A stretch of 64,000 bases of DNA from RYN-230 sp963837515 (GTDB lineage Bacteria; Actinomycetota; Actinomycetes; Streptosporangiales; Streptosporangiaceae), in assembly GCA_963837515.1 (NCBI GenBank), contig CAWINT010000008.1:248001-312000 (forward strand). Direction: 5' to 3'. A model generated the notes under the pieces. That model searched no databases and was not told the DNA's origin. It worked only from the letters and a program-made list of their open reading frames with translations. The translations under genes and the position numbers were made by a program. Positions 23,613 through 32,822 of this stretch are shown here, in pieces (position 1 is the first letter of the stretch; the number at the start of each line of letters is the position of its first letter).

Positions 23613-25221
23613 GCTCTCCCTGGAATTTCTTCTCGTCTAGGTGGCTTCTGCCAACAAGTGTTGCTGGGCGACCATCTACAGAGTTGTCGAAAACGCGCCA
23701 AGAGTTTACCGCCCCCTTTATTGCGTTGAAAGTCTTTTTGTTGCTGCTTCCCCATTCTTCGTCTTTTTGCTTTTTGATCACCTCAGGTGGTACATAACGG
23801 CCGCCGAGACCTTCCCCCGCTAGATATTTCTGGTGCCCTTCCCAGTGGCGAACCTGTGTGCGTCTAATGCTAACTTCAATCGGAATGTCGACGAAGATTG
23901 CACCAATCTGGTTATAGCCAGCGTCGCGGAGGGAATTTATGCGTTTAAATGTGCTCCTGTCGGTAGACATTGTGATGTCCCACACGATGTTCTTGCCTTC
24001 GGCTTGTGCGCGGGCCGCGAGCTGAAGAGCCAGATAGGAAGATTCTTCATGAGCTAAGTCTGACGCTTCCATAGGAGTCAACCCAGCCACTTCGGACAGC
24101 ATGCCTCGGCGGGCCAGCTCCTCCTTAAAGTTATCCGGATTGATGACTAGGTACTTCGAAAGGTCAATCCCTGCGCGTTCGGTTAGTACCGTCGTCTTCC
24201 CGGCGCCAGGAAGGCCGCCGGCTATAACGGCGCGGAATTCACACGGGACGTTCTCAGCCTTCGAGTAGACTTGTTCCAGAATTGATTGATGAAGGGATGC
24301 TCGCTCGTCTGTCCAAACTTGCCCGTTGCCGTCGCGGGTATGCAATTTTTCTGATCTAAGGCCAGCTGCCTCAGCCTTGGCCAAACCGTCGCACACTTCG
24401 GCAATATGGTTAGCCCATTGCTTGTCGGGCATAGTCTTCAGAGATATGTCCTTGTCCGTGGATCGTTCGCCTAATGCAACATGGGTGGCAAGTGAATCTT
24501 CGTCTGCTAGAGTGAGCTCTTCTTCACTATGGTCGTGCTTAGCGGATAGAGGGATCTGTGTTGTCTCCGGGATGTCACGTGGCGCGTTGCTGTCGCCGCC
24601 TTCGTCGGTGACTTCTTTGGCTGACCTTTCTGCGGTAAAATCAAAAATCTCCTCGCTGGAAGGGCTTGACGCTTCTGCCGAATAGTTTTCGAAGGTTTGT
24701 TGCGACGGTTGGTCATCCTGAAAGCCTAGGTCGCTATGGTTGTCCTGGCCGACGAATGAACTGGTCAGTTCTTGAGCGGACTCTTTGGAATAGTCTTCGT
24801 TCGCGGCACTGAATTCAGGGCTACGTTCCGGATCTATGTAAGGGGTGTCGGCGTACTCCTGCCTGGTTCTTGCTTCGGCGGGGGCTCGTTCTTGCGGGTC
24901 GGATGAGTCGGCCCAGGGTGAGTCATCTTCATCGTGCGTCTCGGCGGGGCCTTGATGGTCGGGCACGGTGTCTGAGCTGGTGCCGTCAGCATCGCGGGTC
25001 TCCGTGGAATTGTCACCGCCGCTGCCGGGGATATCGGCGCCCTCTGTCACCGGCCGCGAGTTGGAGACCGACTCGACGTCGGGGGCGTGCGGGGAGTCGT
25101 CGGCCGTGGGAGAGGGAGCCTCGGGGATGCGCCTCGCGGTGTCGGCCGGTGGCGGGTCAGCATTGCCGGGCGCGGGTGCAGGGTCATCCGAGGGGTCGTC
25201 TGCGGGGCGGTCTATGGACAT
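23599..25221 (-). CDS. zeta-toxin domain protein with long acidic N-terminal region
   Basis: 540 aa from ATG 25221, which follows GGAGGTGAC and lies one base after the ATPase stop. Residues 1 to about 300 are low-complexity and rich in Asp, Glu, Ser and Pro, probably disordered. From about 320 a zeta/PezT kinase fold begins: Walker A 'VIAGGLPGAGKTTVLTE', 'YLVINPDNFKEELARRGML', 'HEESSYLALQLAARAQAEGK', 'NIVWDITMSTDRSTFKRINS', 'IEVSIRRTQVRHWEG'. Such kinases phosphorylate UDP-N-acetylglucosamine or other nucleotide sugars. The layout of linker plus C-terminal toxin resembles polymorphic toxins. G+C drops from genome-like at the 5' end to roughly half in the toxin part, indicating an acquired module. 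Confidence 0.88.
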   Translation of the reverse strand: MSIDRPADDPSDDPAPAPGNADPPPADTARRIPEAPSPTADDSPHAPDVESVSNSRPVTEGADIPGSGGDNSTETRDADGTSSDTVPDHQGPAETHDEDDSPWADSSDPQERAPAEARTRQEYADTPYIDPERSPEFSAANEDYSKESAQELTSSFVGQDNHSDLGFQDDQPSQQTFENYSAEASSPSSEEIFDFTAERSAKEVTDEGGDSNAPRDIPETTQIPLSAKHDHSEEELTLADEDSLATHVALGERSTDKDISLKTMPDKQWANHIAEVCDGLAKAEAAGLRSEKLHTRDGNGQVWTDERASLHQSILEQVYSKAENVPCEFRAVIAGGLPGAGKTTVLTERAGIDLSKYLVINPDNFKEELARRGMLSEVAGLTPMEASDLAHEESSYLALQLAARAQAEGKNIVWDITMSTDRSTFKRINSLRDAGYNQIGAIFVDIPIEVSIRRTQVRHWEGHQKYLAGEGLGGRYVPPEVIKKQKDEEWGSSNKKTFNAIKGAVNSWRVFDNSVDGRPATLVGRSHLDEKKFQGERDER

Positions 25222-25222
25222 G

Positions 25223-28200
25223 TCACCTCCCGGTCCCGTTGCTGGGGGTAGGGGCGCCGCGGAGGTAGTCGAGGGGCCAACGGCAGTCGTGCAACTCGGC
25301 CAGGGCGGCGGAGAGGCGCTGGTCCCAGTCCTCGTCGGCGCAGCGCGCCCCGACGGCCAGTTCCACGGCCGAGGGTGATCGCGTGCCGAACGCGACTCGC
25401 GCCACCCGCCCCGGCTCCCGCTGGTCCGCGTCGTACCAGCGCTGAACCACGCCGATCTGGCGGGCGCAGGTCTCACCGGGGATCAGCCGGCCGGCGGTGC
25501 GTTCCCATTCGGCCGAGCCAGGGTGCCGGCCGGCCCTGGGTTCCCGGCGGTCGACCGTCTTGAGGGCGTCCAGGATCAGCGCCCAGCGGAAGGCCGGGGC
25601 GAGCCACGGTGGTTCCGGGAACGTGCAGGCCCGGCCGCCCCCGCTGCTGAACTGGCGCAGCGCCGCGGTGACGTGGGCGGCCAGCGCGCCGGGGCTGACC
25701 CGCGCCGCCATCTCGGCCGCCCGGCTGGCCACGGCCGCGTCGGCCGCGTGCGCCACCGCGCAGTCGAGCAGCCGGGGCCGCTCAGCCAGGCCCGCCAGCC
25801 GGGACGCCAGTTCACCGCCGGCCGCGGGGGAGGGCATCAGCCAGCCGGTCAGGTGGGCCAGCACCGCTACCTCCGCCCACAGGACGAGGGCGGGCAGGTC
25901 GGCGAGGAGACGTTGGGCCGCGCGCATGTCGCGCAGAGTGCAGGGGCCGGCCTGGCAGTCCGGGCCGCAACTGCCCGACCGGGTCCCGACCACGCTGGCG
26001 GGCGACTGGGTCACCGGCTCGGCGGCCGTCTCCCGGGCCGTCCCATCGGGCATCACCGCCAGCACCGGGTAGTCCATCCCGTCGGTGAACACCGCGGCCT
26101 GCCCGGGCGGCAGGGTGACCAGGTACCGCGACTGGGCGTCGGTCAGGTTAATGGTCGCCCCGACCGTCTCGCGATCGTCGGCCGCGGGCAGCCGGTGCAC
26201 GATCTTCACGGCGGTGTTCTTCACCGCGTCGGGCAGCAGTTTGGCCGGGATCTGCTCGGCGATCACCAGGCCCTCCCCGTAGGCGCGGATCTCGGCCAGC
26301 AGCCCGGCGAACATCTCCACCGCGTGCGCCGCTGCCCCGGAACCACCGCCCAGGTCCTCGGGGCGGCGCAGCAGCCGGTGCGCCTCCTCGAACACCGCCA
26401 GGTGTGACAGGCTGGGTGCGGCTCCCGCACCGGCGCGGGCCCGCAGCCGCAGGTGCTCGGTCAGCCGGATCAGCACCGTGCCCATCAGGAACGCCTTGTC
26501 CCGGTCGTCCCCGACGTCCTCGATCTCGAACACCACGTTGCGGGCCAGCAGCCGGCCGAAGTCGATCGGATGGCCGCCCTCGAAGAACCGGCCCGTGGTG
26601 CCCAGCCGCAGGCTGGACAGCCGCACCCGGATGAACCCGCGCACGTTGTCGGTGATCTCCCGGCCGTAGCCGATCTCGGTGACGATCCGCTCGGCCGCCG
26701 CCTGCAGGTCACCCAGCGTGGGGTAGCGCGGCTGCACCCCCGGCGTCGCGGGCTCGCCCAGCGCCAGATCCCACCCGGCCTCCGTGTACACCCGGGTCAC
26801 CGCGGCCGACAGCACCTGCGGGAACGGCTCCTCCGCCGCGAACGAGGCCAGGAACAGCGCCCGGACCAGGTCCGCGTGCGTCTGCAGCGGGAACCGCCGG
26901 CCGTCCGGCCCGGCGGCCGGCTCCAGCGGGTTCATTCCCGCCGCCACCTGGTCCGCCTCGCCCGGCCGGATCCGCACCACGCCTTCCGCACCACCATCCA
27001 GCCGAACGGCCATCATCCGGTACTCCGCCTTGGCCGGCTCGACGACCAGCCACGGAAGGCCGGCGCTGGTGGCCGCTTCCAGCAGGGCCCGCACCGTCTG
27101 CGACTTCCCCGCCCCGGTCGCGCCGCAGACGAACACGTGCCGGTTGACGGACGCCGCGGGCAGCGCCAGGGTCCCCGCCGGGCGGCCGCCCCGGTCCAGG
27201 ACCGTGCCGAGGGGCAGGGCCGGGCCGCCGCCGGGGCTGGCGGGCGGTTCCATCGTGACGTCGAAGTCCGGGCGCAACACCAGCCGCACCCCGGGCACCT
27301 CCGCCTCCGGCGGGCCGGCCAGGGCGGCCAGCAGTGCGGTGCTGGCGTCGAACGGGAACGCGGCCGTGGTGTCCGTCCGGGCCGGCGCGGCGTCCGCGGG
27401 CCGGGTGTCCAGCAGGGCGGGAAGCGGTTGCGTTAAGCATCCAGAAGGAGTGAGGGCGTAGGGGAGGCCGGTGAGGCCGGCCGACGCGCAGAACAGGCCG
27501 GCCACCTGCGCGGCGGCGGCCGGGGTGGCCGCGCCGGCCAGCAGGTGCAGCCGCCACAGGCCGGCCGACAGGCCCTGGCGCAGCTCGGCGTGCCGCAGCG
27601 CCAGGCGGCGGGTGTCCACCGCCTTGTCCGCGTCCCGGTCGGCCAGGCCGGCGGTGAGCCGCTGCCGCCCGGCCAGCCCGGCGGCCAGCTTCTCGATCTC
27701 GGGCGGGGGCAGCGGATCGGCGATGACCAGCCAGCCGAACGGGCCGTCCCACACGGCCAGCAGGCCGTCCTCCAGGGTGGCCCGCCCCGGCGGGCCGGGA
27801 TCCTCCTCGGCGAGCAGGCCGTCGGCGATCCCGGCGATCATCGTCCAGCAGGGCAGCGCTGCCATCGCGGCGGCCATCCCGCCGGGCGGGATGGGCAGCC
27901 CGCGGGCGCCGGCCGGTAAGGCGAGGGCGACCCCGGCCGGCCGCGGCGCGCCGGCGTGCGGTGCGGTGCCGGCGTGCGGCGCGGTGCCGGCGTGCGGTGC
28001 GGTGCTGCCGTGCGGCGTCGCGCCGGCGATGAGGAGGTGCACCGGGCTGCCCGGGGCGGCGCGGACCCAGCCTGCGGCGACCGTGCCGGCCTCCGGATCG
28101 GTGCTGATCGCGGCGTGATAGGCGGCGGTGAGCGCGGCGCCGCGGGCGGCGCGGCCTTCCGCGGCGGCGGTGCCCCGGGAGACGGCCGGGTCGTCGGCGG

Positions 28201-28270
28201 GGCGGCGCGGCACCTCGGTGATGCGGTAGGCCTCCAGGCCTGCCAGCCGCTGCCAGGCGGTCCCGGTCAT
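25223..28270 (-). CDS. large HerA/FtsK-like ATP-binding protein (DUF87/VirB4 type)
   Basis: 1015 aa from ATG 28270. Walker A 'VCGATGAGKSQTVRALLEAA' lies near residue 380, 'WLVVEPAKAEYRMMAVRLDG' follows as in HerA/VirB4 ATPases, Walker B is 'HLAVFEEAHRLLRRPEDL' near 625, and 'AEIRAYGEGLVIAEQIPAKL' with 'NTAVKIVHRLPAADDRETVG' gives the sensor and arginine-finger region. A Cys cluster 'SCGPDCQAGPC' lies near 770. The N-terminal 350 residues are a separate domain I do not recognise, interrupted by a repeated APHAGT stretch. It is a hexameric DNA or protein pump by family. The next gene, a zeta toxin, starts one base after its stop. Confidence 0.85.
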   Translation of the reverse strand: MTGTAWQRLAGLEAYRITEVPRRPADDPAVSRGTAAAEGRAARGAALTAAYHAAISTDPEAGTVAAGWVRAAPGSPVHLLIAGATPHGSTAPHAGTAPHAGTAPHAGAPRPAGVALALPAGARGLPIPPGGMAAAMAALPCWTMIAGIADGLLAEEDPGPPGRATLEDGLLAVWDGPFGWLVIADPLPPPEIEKLAAGLAGRQRLTAGLADRDADKAVDTRRLALRHAELRQGLSAGLWRLHLLAGAATPAAAAQVAGLFCASAGLTGLPYALTPSGCLTQPLPALLDTRPADAAPARTDTTAAFPFDASTALLAALAGPPEAEVPGVRLVLRPDFDVTMEPPASPGGGPALPLGTVLDRGGRPAGTLALPAASVNRHVFVCGATGAGKSQTVRALLEAATSAGLPWLVVEPAKAEYRMMAVRLDGGAEGVVRIRPGEADQVAAGMNPLEPAAGPDGRRFPLQTHADLVRALFLASFAAEEPFPQVLSAAVTRVYTEAGWDLALGEPATPGVQPRYPTLGDLQAAAERIVTEIGYGREITDNVRGFIRVRLSSLRLGTTGRFFEGGHPIDFGRLLARNVVFEIEDVGDDRDKAFLMGTVLIRLTEHLRLRARAGAGAAPSLSHLAVFEEAHRLLRRPEDLGGGSGAAAHAVEMFAGLLAEIRAYGEGLVIAEQIPAKLLPDAVKNTAVKIVHRLPAADDRETVGATINLTDAQSRYLVTLPPGQAAVFTDGMDYPVLAVMPDGTARETAAEPVTQSPASVVGTRSGSCGPDCQAGPCTLRDMRAAQRLLADLPALVLWAEVAVLAHLTGWLMPSPAAGGELASRLAGLAERPRLLDCAVAHAADAAVASRAAEMAARVSPGALAAHVTAALRQFSSGGGRACTFPEPPWLAPAFRWALILDALKTVDRREPRAGRHPGSAEWERTAGRLIPGETCARQIGVVQRWYDADQREPGRVARVAFGTRSPSAVELAVGARCADEDWDQRLSAALAELHDCRWPLDYLRGAPTPSNGTGR
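27950..28020. repeat. 18-bp in-frame repeat inside the ATPase gene
   Basis: GCGTGCGGTGCGGTGCCG and variants recur four times, giving TAPHAG repeats in the protein. It is an example of the in-frame minisatellites seen across the window. Confidence 0.7.
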
Positions 28271-28474
28271 CGCTGCCTTCCGAAGGAGTTTCGGCCGGAT
28301 GCGTGAAGTGTCCGCCTCACAGCGTAACGGCGCACGGGCCCGTCGCGTGCTCCGGCCGTGATGATCAAACGATTGCTGGGCCGATAGCACCAGTAAACGT
28401 ACGATCACGACGCTGCACGGCGGGTGGGGGCCGCCGGTGGGGTCGCGAGGTGCGGGGGACGCGGGGGGCCGGGG

Positions 28475-30151
28475 TCAGGAGGGCTGCGCGGGCTCGCTGT
28501 GGCCGGGGTGGTCCCGTTCCGGGTCGTGCTCCGAGTGGGCGGCGCCGGGGTGCGCCGCGGCCGGGCGGGAGTGCTCGCCCTCCCGTGGGGTGCGCGCCAG
28601 GGCGTCGAGGAACGTGTCGGCCCAGTGCTTGACGTCGTTCTCCAGCACCCGGCGGCGCATCGAGCGCATCCGGCGGCGGGCCTCGGCGGGCGAGACCGTG
28701 GCGGCCGCGACGATGGCGTCCTTGAGCCCCTGGATGTCGTGCGGATTGACGATGAACGCGCCGCTCAGCTCGTCGGCCGCGCCGGTGAACTCGCTGAGCA
28801 CCAGGGTGCCGTGCTCGTCGTGGCGGCAGGCCACGTACTCCTTGGCGACCAGGTTCATCCCGTCCCGCAGCGGGGTGACCAGCATGACATCGGCGGCCAG
28901 GTAGAGCGCGGCCATCTCCTCGCGGGGATAGGACTGGTGCAGGTAGTGCACCGCCGGGAGGCCGACCTCCCCGTAGTCGCCGTTGATCCGGCCGACCGTG
29001 ACCTCGACCTCGTCCCGCAGCCGCCGGTAGTGCTCGACGCGTTCCCGGCTGGGGCTGGCCACCTGGACCAGCACCGCCCCGGGCGGCCCGAGGCGGCCCT
29101 CGGCCACTACCTCGCCGTAGGCCTTGAGCCGGTGCAGGATGCCCTTGGTGTAGTCGAGCCGGTCGATGCCGAGCAGCATAATGTCCGGCTTGCCGAGCGC
29201 CTCGCGGATCTCCATGGCCCGGGCTTCCACCTCGGGGCGCCGGGCGATGTCGCCGAACCCCTTGGAGTCGATCGAGATGGGGAAGGTGGCCGCGCGGACC
29301 TCGCGGCCGCCCGCGGCGGTGGCCGCGGCCCGCCGCCGGCGTGGGTTCGCCGCCCCTACCGGCGTGGCCGGGGCGCCCGGGATCTCGGGGACGTCCCCGC
29401 CCGGCTGGGCATCCGGCACCCAGACCCGGGATCCCACGGTCGCCAGGCCGGCGCTGCGGCGGCAGGCCCGCAGGAAGTTGGTGGCGTCGCCCTGCCGCTG
29501 GAAGCCGAGCAGGTCCGCGCCGAGCAGCCCCTGCACGATCTGGCGGCGCCAGGGCAGCTGGGCGAAGATCTCATAGCCGGGGAACGGGATGTGCGTGAAG
29601 TGCCCGATGCGGACGTCGGGGCGCACCACCCGGACCATGCCCGGCACCAGCTGCAGTTGGTAGTCGTGCACCCACACCGTCGCGCCGGGGGCGGCCTCCC
29701 GGGTCACCGCCTCGGCGTACCGGCGGTTCACCCGCACGTAGGCATGCCACCACTCGCGGTGGAACTCCGGCTGCGCGATCACGTCGTGGTACAGCGGCCA
29801 GAGCGTGGCGTTGCAAAATCCCTCGTAGTACTCCTGCACCTCAGCGGCGGACAGGCCGATGCTGACCAGGTGCATGCCGTCGGTGTCGAACGGCTCCGGG
29901 GGGTCGCCCGGCGCGCCGGGCCAGCCGATCCATGCGCCGCCCGCCGCCCGCATCACCGGTTCCAGTGCGGTCACCAGGCCGCCGGGGCTGGCCCGCCACT
30001 CCGGCTGGCCGTCCGGGCCCTCGGCGCGGTCGACCGGCAGCCGGCTGGCGGCCACCACGAAGCTGTACTCGCCGGCCGGGAGCTGCCCCGGGCCCTCGTC
30101 CGCGGGGGCGGGGCCCGCTTCCTGATCAGTCAGCGGGGCCTGCTCGTTCAC
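28475..30151 (-). CDS. otsA: alpha,alpha-trehalose-phosphate synthase (UDP/GDP-forming)
   Basis: 558 aa from GTG 30151, which has GGAGGAG upstream; a weaker GTG at 30187 adds 12 residues. The GT20 enzyme joins UDP-glucose (or GDP-glucose) to glucose-6-phosphate. Landmarks: 'FVVAASRLPVDR' and 'GGLVTALEPVM' at the N-terminus, 'WVHDYQLQLVPGMVR', 'GHFTHIPFPGYEIFAQLPWR', 'LLGIDRLDYTKGILHRLKAY', 'YLAADVMLVTPLRDGMNLVA' and 'KEYVACRHDEHGTLVLSEFT'. The Arg/Lys pair and the DGMNL motif that bind the sugar nucleotide are intact. An Arg/Ala-rich insertion near residue 270 is unusual. No otsB is next to it. Cytoplasmic; osmotic and desiccation protection. Confidence 0.95.
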   Translation of the reverse strand: MNEQAPLTDQEAGPAPADEGPGQLPAGEYSFVVAASRLPVDRAEGPDGQPEWRASPGGLVTALEPVMRAAGGAWIGWPGAPGDPPEPFDTDGMHLVSIGLSAAEVQEYYEGFCNATLWPLYHDVIAQPEFHREWWHAYVRVNRRYAEAVTREAAPGATVWVHDYQLQLVPGMVRVVRPDVRIGHFTHIPFPGYEIFAQLPWRRQIVQGLLGADLLGFQRQGDATNFLRACRRSAGLATVGSRVWVPDAQPGGDVPEIPGAPATPVGAANPRRRRAAATAAGGREVRAATFPISIDSKGFGDIARRPEVEARAMEIREALGKPDIMLLGIDRLDYTKGILHRLKAYGEVVAEGRLGPPGAVLVQVASPSRERVEHYRRLRDEVEVTVGRINGDYGEVGLPAVHYLHQSYPREEMAALYLAADVMLVTPLRDGMNLVAKEYVACRHDEHGTLVLSEFTGAADELSGAFIVNPHDIQGLKDAIVAAATVSPAEARRRMRSMRRRVLENDVKHWADTFLDALARTPREGEHSRPAAAHPGAAHSEHDPERDHPGHSEPAQPS

Positions 30152-30225
30152 GCGGGCAGCAACTCCTCCAGTCGGTGGCATTGCCACCAGATTACCCGGG
30201 CCCGCGATTTTATCGCTGGACCGTG

Positions 30226-30696
30226 TTATCCCGGGCCGGTCCCGGGAGCCGGGCCGGGGTCCTCCGCGCTGGTCCCGAGGACCTGGCGGAGCTGGCCCGC
30301 GGTGGCGTTCAGGGCGGCGCGGTCCGGGGTGCGGGCCCGGGCCTTGAGCCGGAAGCCGTCCCCCGGGTACCGGGGGATCACGTGCAGGTGCACGTGGAAC
30401 ACCTCCTGCCCGGCGGCCACGCCGTCGGCCAGGAACAGGTCGGTGCCCGCGCAGAACCCGGACCGGCGCAGCCCGGCCGCCAGCCGCTGGGCCACGGTGA
30501 ACGCCCGCGCGCCCAGCCCCTCGTCCAGCGCGGCGAGGCTGGCGGCGTGCGCCCGCGGGATGACGAGCAGATGACCCGGGGTCAGCGGGCGGATGTCCAG
30601 GAACGCGACCGTGTCCGCGTCCTCGTGCACCTGGCTGGACGGCAGCCGCCCGGCCAGGATGGCGCAGAACACGCAGGACGGCTCCGGGTCGGTCAT
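30226..30696 (-). CDS. HIT family protein
   Basis: 156 aa from ATG 30696. 'CVFCAILAGRLPSSQVHEDA' is the N-terminal Cys-x-x-Cys zinc-type start, 'VAFLDIRPLTPGHLLVIPRA' follows, and the histidine triad is 'EVFHVHLHVIPR' (H-x-H-x-H). HIT hydrolases cleave nucleotide phosphoramidates or dinucleoside polyphosphates. The protein is divergent from the SDR gene and followed by otsA. The final 15 residues are Gly/Pro-rich. Confidence 0.92.
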   Translation of the reverse strand: MTDPEPSCVFCAILAGRLPSSQVHEDADTVAFLDIRPLTPGHLLVIPRAHAASLAALDEGLGARAFTVAQRLAAGLRRSGFCAGTDLFLADGVAAGQEVFHVHLHVIPRYPGDGFRLKARARTPDRAALNATAGQLRQVLGTSAEDPGPAPGTGPG

Positions 30697-30762
30697 GGCC
30701 GCATTCTGCCGGACCGCCCGGCCGGTTGCCGGGCGGCGGGCCGGGCGGTGGATGATCGGCTG

Positions 30763-31527
30763 GTGACCGACAACGCAGACAGCGGCCGGGCCGTGCTGGT
30801 GACCGGGGCCGGGCGGGGCATCGGGCGGGCGGTGGCGGAGACCTTCGCCGCCTACGGGGACCAGGTGGCCGTGCACTACGGCCACGCGGCGCAGGCCGCC
30901 GCCGAGGTGGTGGCCGGGCTGCCGGGCCCCGGGCACGTCGCGGTGCAGGCCGACCTGGCCGACCCGGACGAGGTGCTCCGGATGGTGGACGAGGCGGCGG
31001 CGCTGCTCGGCGGCTTGGACGTGCTGGTGAACAACGCCGGGGTGTTCACCGCGCACCCAATCACCGAGACGAGCTACGCGGAGTGGCAGGCCGCCTGGCA
31101 GCAGACCCTGGCGGTGAACCTGACCGGCGCGGCCAACGTGACCTGGTGCGCCGTCCGGCACATGATCCCCCGCGGCGGCGGCCGGATCATCAACGTCTCC
31201 TCCCGGGGCGCGTTCCGCGGCGAGCCGGGCCAGCCCGGCTACGGGGCCAGCAAGGCCGGGCTGAACGCGTTCGGCCAGTCGCTGGCGCGGGACCTGGGCC
31301 GGTACGGCATCGCGGTGACCACCGTGGCCCCCGGCTTCGTCGCGACCGACATGGCGGCCGGCGCGATGGCCGGGCGGGGCGCGGAGATCCGCGCGCAGAG
31401 CCCCTTCAACCGGGTCCCCGGCCCGGAGGAGGTCGCCGCGGCGGTGCTGTACCTGGCGTCCCCGGAGGCAGAGTGGGCCAGTGGCACGATTCTCGACCTC
31501 AACGGCGCGTCCTACCTGCGGCCCTGA
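30763..31527 (+). CDS. short-chain dehydrogenase/reductase
   Basis: 254 aa from GTG 30763; an in-frame GTG at 30748 is also possible. Classical SDR motifs: 'VLVTGAGRGIGRAV' (TGxxxGxG, NADP-type cofactor site), 'LDVLVNNAGVFT', catalytic Ser in 'IINVSSRGAF', 'YGASKAGLNAF' (YxxxK), and 'VAPGFVATDM'. It resembles 3-oxoacyl-ACP reductase-like enzymes of broad specificity. Single gene; substrate unknown. Confidence 0.92.
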   Translation: MTDNADSGRAVLVTGAGRGIGRAVAETFAAYGDQVAVHYGHAAQAAAEVVAGLPGPGHVAVQADLADPDEVLRMVDEAAALLGGLDVLVNNAGVFTAHPITETSYAEWQAAWQQTLAVNLTGAANVTWCAVRHMIPRGGGRIINVSSRGAFRGEPGQPGYGASKAGLNAFGQSLARDLGRYGIAVTTVAPGFVATDMAAGAMAGRGAEIRAQSPFNRVPGPEEVAAAVLYLASPEAEWASGTILDLNGASYLRP

Positions 31528-31566
31528 CCAGCCCGCGGCCGCCCGGGGCCGGTCACGGGGACCAGC

Positions 31567-32049
31567 TCAGCGGGACGGCCAGCTGGCCGGCTGGCTCAGC
31601 GCGCCCGCCGCCGCGGCCAGCCGGGCCCGCAGGTCCTCGGCGCTGCCCCGGCGGTACAGCGGGCTGCCGCCGTCGGAGAGCAGGACGGTGACCTGAGCCA
31701 CCCCTCGGGCCGGGACCGGGCCCGGCGCCAGCAGCCGGTCGATCACCTCGGCCAGTTCCCCGGCGGCCGCCCGCACCCGCTCCCGGCAGACCGGCACGGC
31801 CGGGCGGCAGCGCGCGCCGGGCCGGCCGTCGGCCAGGATCCGCCGGGCGCTGCGGGCCAGGCTGCGGCGGAAGGCCGGGCGGGTCAGCTGCTGGGCGCGC
31901 AGCGCCAGCGGGGCGCTGGCCTCCGGCGGCGCGCCGCGGGCCAGGTCCGCGTCGAGGTGGCGCGCGCCGAACCGGGCGCGCAGCTGGTCCGACGGCCGGA
32001 CGGGCCGGGGAATCAGGGCGCCGGTGTGTTCGTCGAGCAGCAGCAGCAT
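31567..32049 (-). CDS. hypothetical protein, actinobacterial
   Basis: 160 aa from ATG 32049 with GGAGGTG five bases upstream, so translation is well supported. The start 'MLLLLDEHTGALIPRPVRPS' is followed by a helical Arg/Ala-rich middle and 'AQVTVLLSDGGSPLYRRGSA', a short strand-turn region. I do not recognise a family. It is divergent from the CGNR regulator gene with a 131-base gap that includes a TGACTAGTCA palindrome, so it may be that regulator's target. Confidence 0.65.
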   Translation of the reverse strand: MLLLLDEHTGALIPRPVRPSDQLRARFGARHLDADLARGAPPEASAPLALRAQQLTRPAFRRSLARSARRILADGRPGARCRPAVPVCRERVRAAAGELAEVIDRLLAPGPVPARGVAQVTVLLSDGGSPLYRRGSAEDLRARLAAAAGALSQPASWPSR

Positions 32050-32132
32050 GGTGACACCTCCGGTCCGGGCCGCCAGGAAGCCCAGGGGACGGCTGGAGCT
32101 GTGACCTCCGAACCAGTTTTGCCGGTCATGCG

Positions 32133-32142
32133 TGACTAGTCA
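32133..32142. promoter_or_regulatory. TGACTAGTCA palindrome in a divergent promoter
   Basis: A perfect 10-bp palindrome followed by the AT-rich AACTGAATTTGATG. It lies 38 bases before the CGNR gene start and 83 bases before the divergent hypothetical gene. A likely operator or -35 region for the CGNR gene. Confidence 0.45.
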
Positions 32143-32180
32143 ACTGAATTTGATGGTCATGCCTCGGGTAGGGTGGGCGG

Positions 32181-32822
32181 ATGACCGCCGTCCCGTCCTG
32201 GGTGCCGCCGGGGCCCAAGCAGGCCCCGCTGCCGCTGCTCCGGGTGCAGGCCTTCGTCAACACCCGTGACCTGGACCGCGGGACCGACCTGCTGGCCAGC
32301 CCGGATGAGGCCGGGCCGTGGCTGCGGGCGGCCGGCCTGCTCGGCCCGGGCGGCCCGCCCAGCCCGTCGGATCTGCGGCTGGCCCGGCAGATCCGGGAGA
32401 GCATCCGCGGCCTGATCGCCCGCAACGCCGCCGCCCCGGCGGTCCCGGCGGCCCCCGTAGTCCCGGCGGCCGCGGGGGAGGGGGACGCCGCCGGGACGTC
32501 CGGCACCGGTCCCGGCCTGGGGCCGCTGCGCGACCTCGTGGCGCAGCGGGCCATCCGGCTGACCGTGGCGGGGGACGGGGCGGTCGCGCTCGCCTCCGGG
32601 CCGACCGGGCAACTCGCCGACGGCCTGCTCGGGCTGCTGCTGATCATCCGGGACGCGCAGCACGACGGCACCTGGGAACGCCTGAAGACCTGCGGAAACC
32701 CCGGTTGCCAGTGGGCGTTCTACGACCGGTCGCACAGCCGGCAGGGCGCCTGGTGTGAGATGTCCAGCTGCGGCAACCTGATGAAGAACCGCAGCCTGCG
32801 GGCCCGGCGCCGGAGCGGCTTA
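32181..32822 (+). CDS. CGNR zinc-finger (ABATE domain) transcriptional regulator, 3' end altered
   Basis: About 213 recognisable residues from ATG 32181. The N-terminal ABATE-type part ('LLRVQAFVNTRDLDRGTDLL', 'ARQIRESIRGLI') leads to the CGNR finger 'LKTCGNPGCQWAFYDRSHSR' then 'AWCEMSSCGNLMKNRSLRAR', with four Cys for zinc. In the frame read, TTA at 32820-32822 replaces a stop and the frame stays open to 33653, antisense to the methyltransferase. A TAG lies one base over at 32821-32823, so a single-base change near the end would restore a normal protein of family length. An Ala/Pro insertion at about residues 84-110 is also unusual. Confidence 0.75.
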
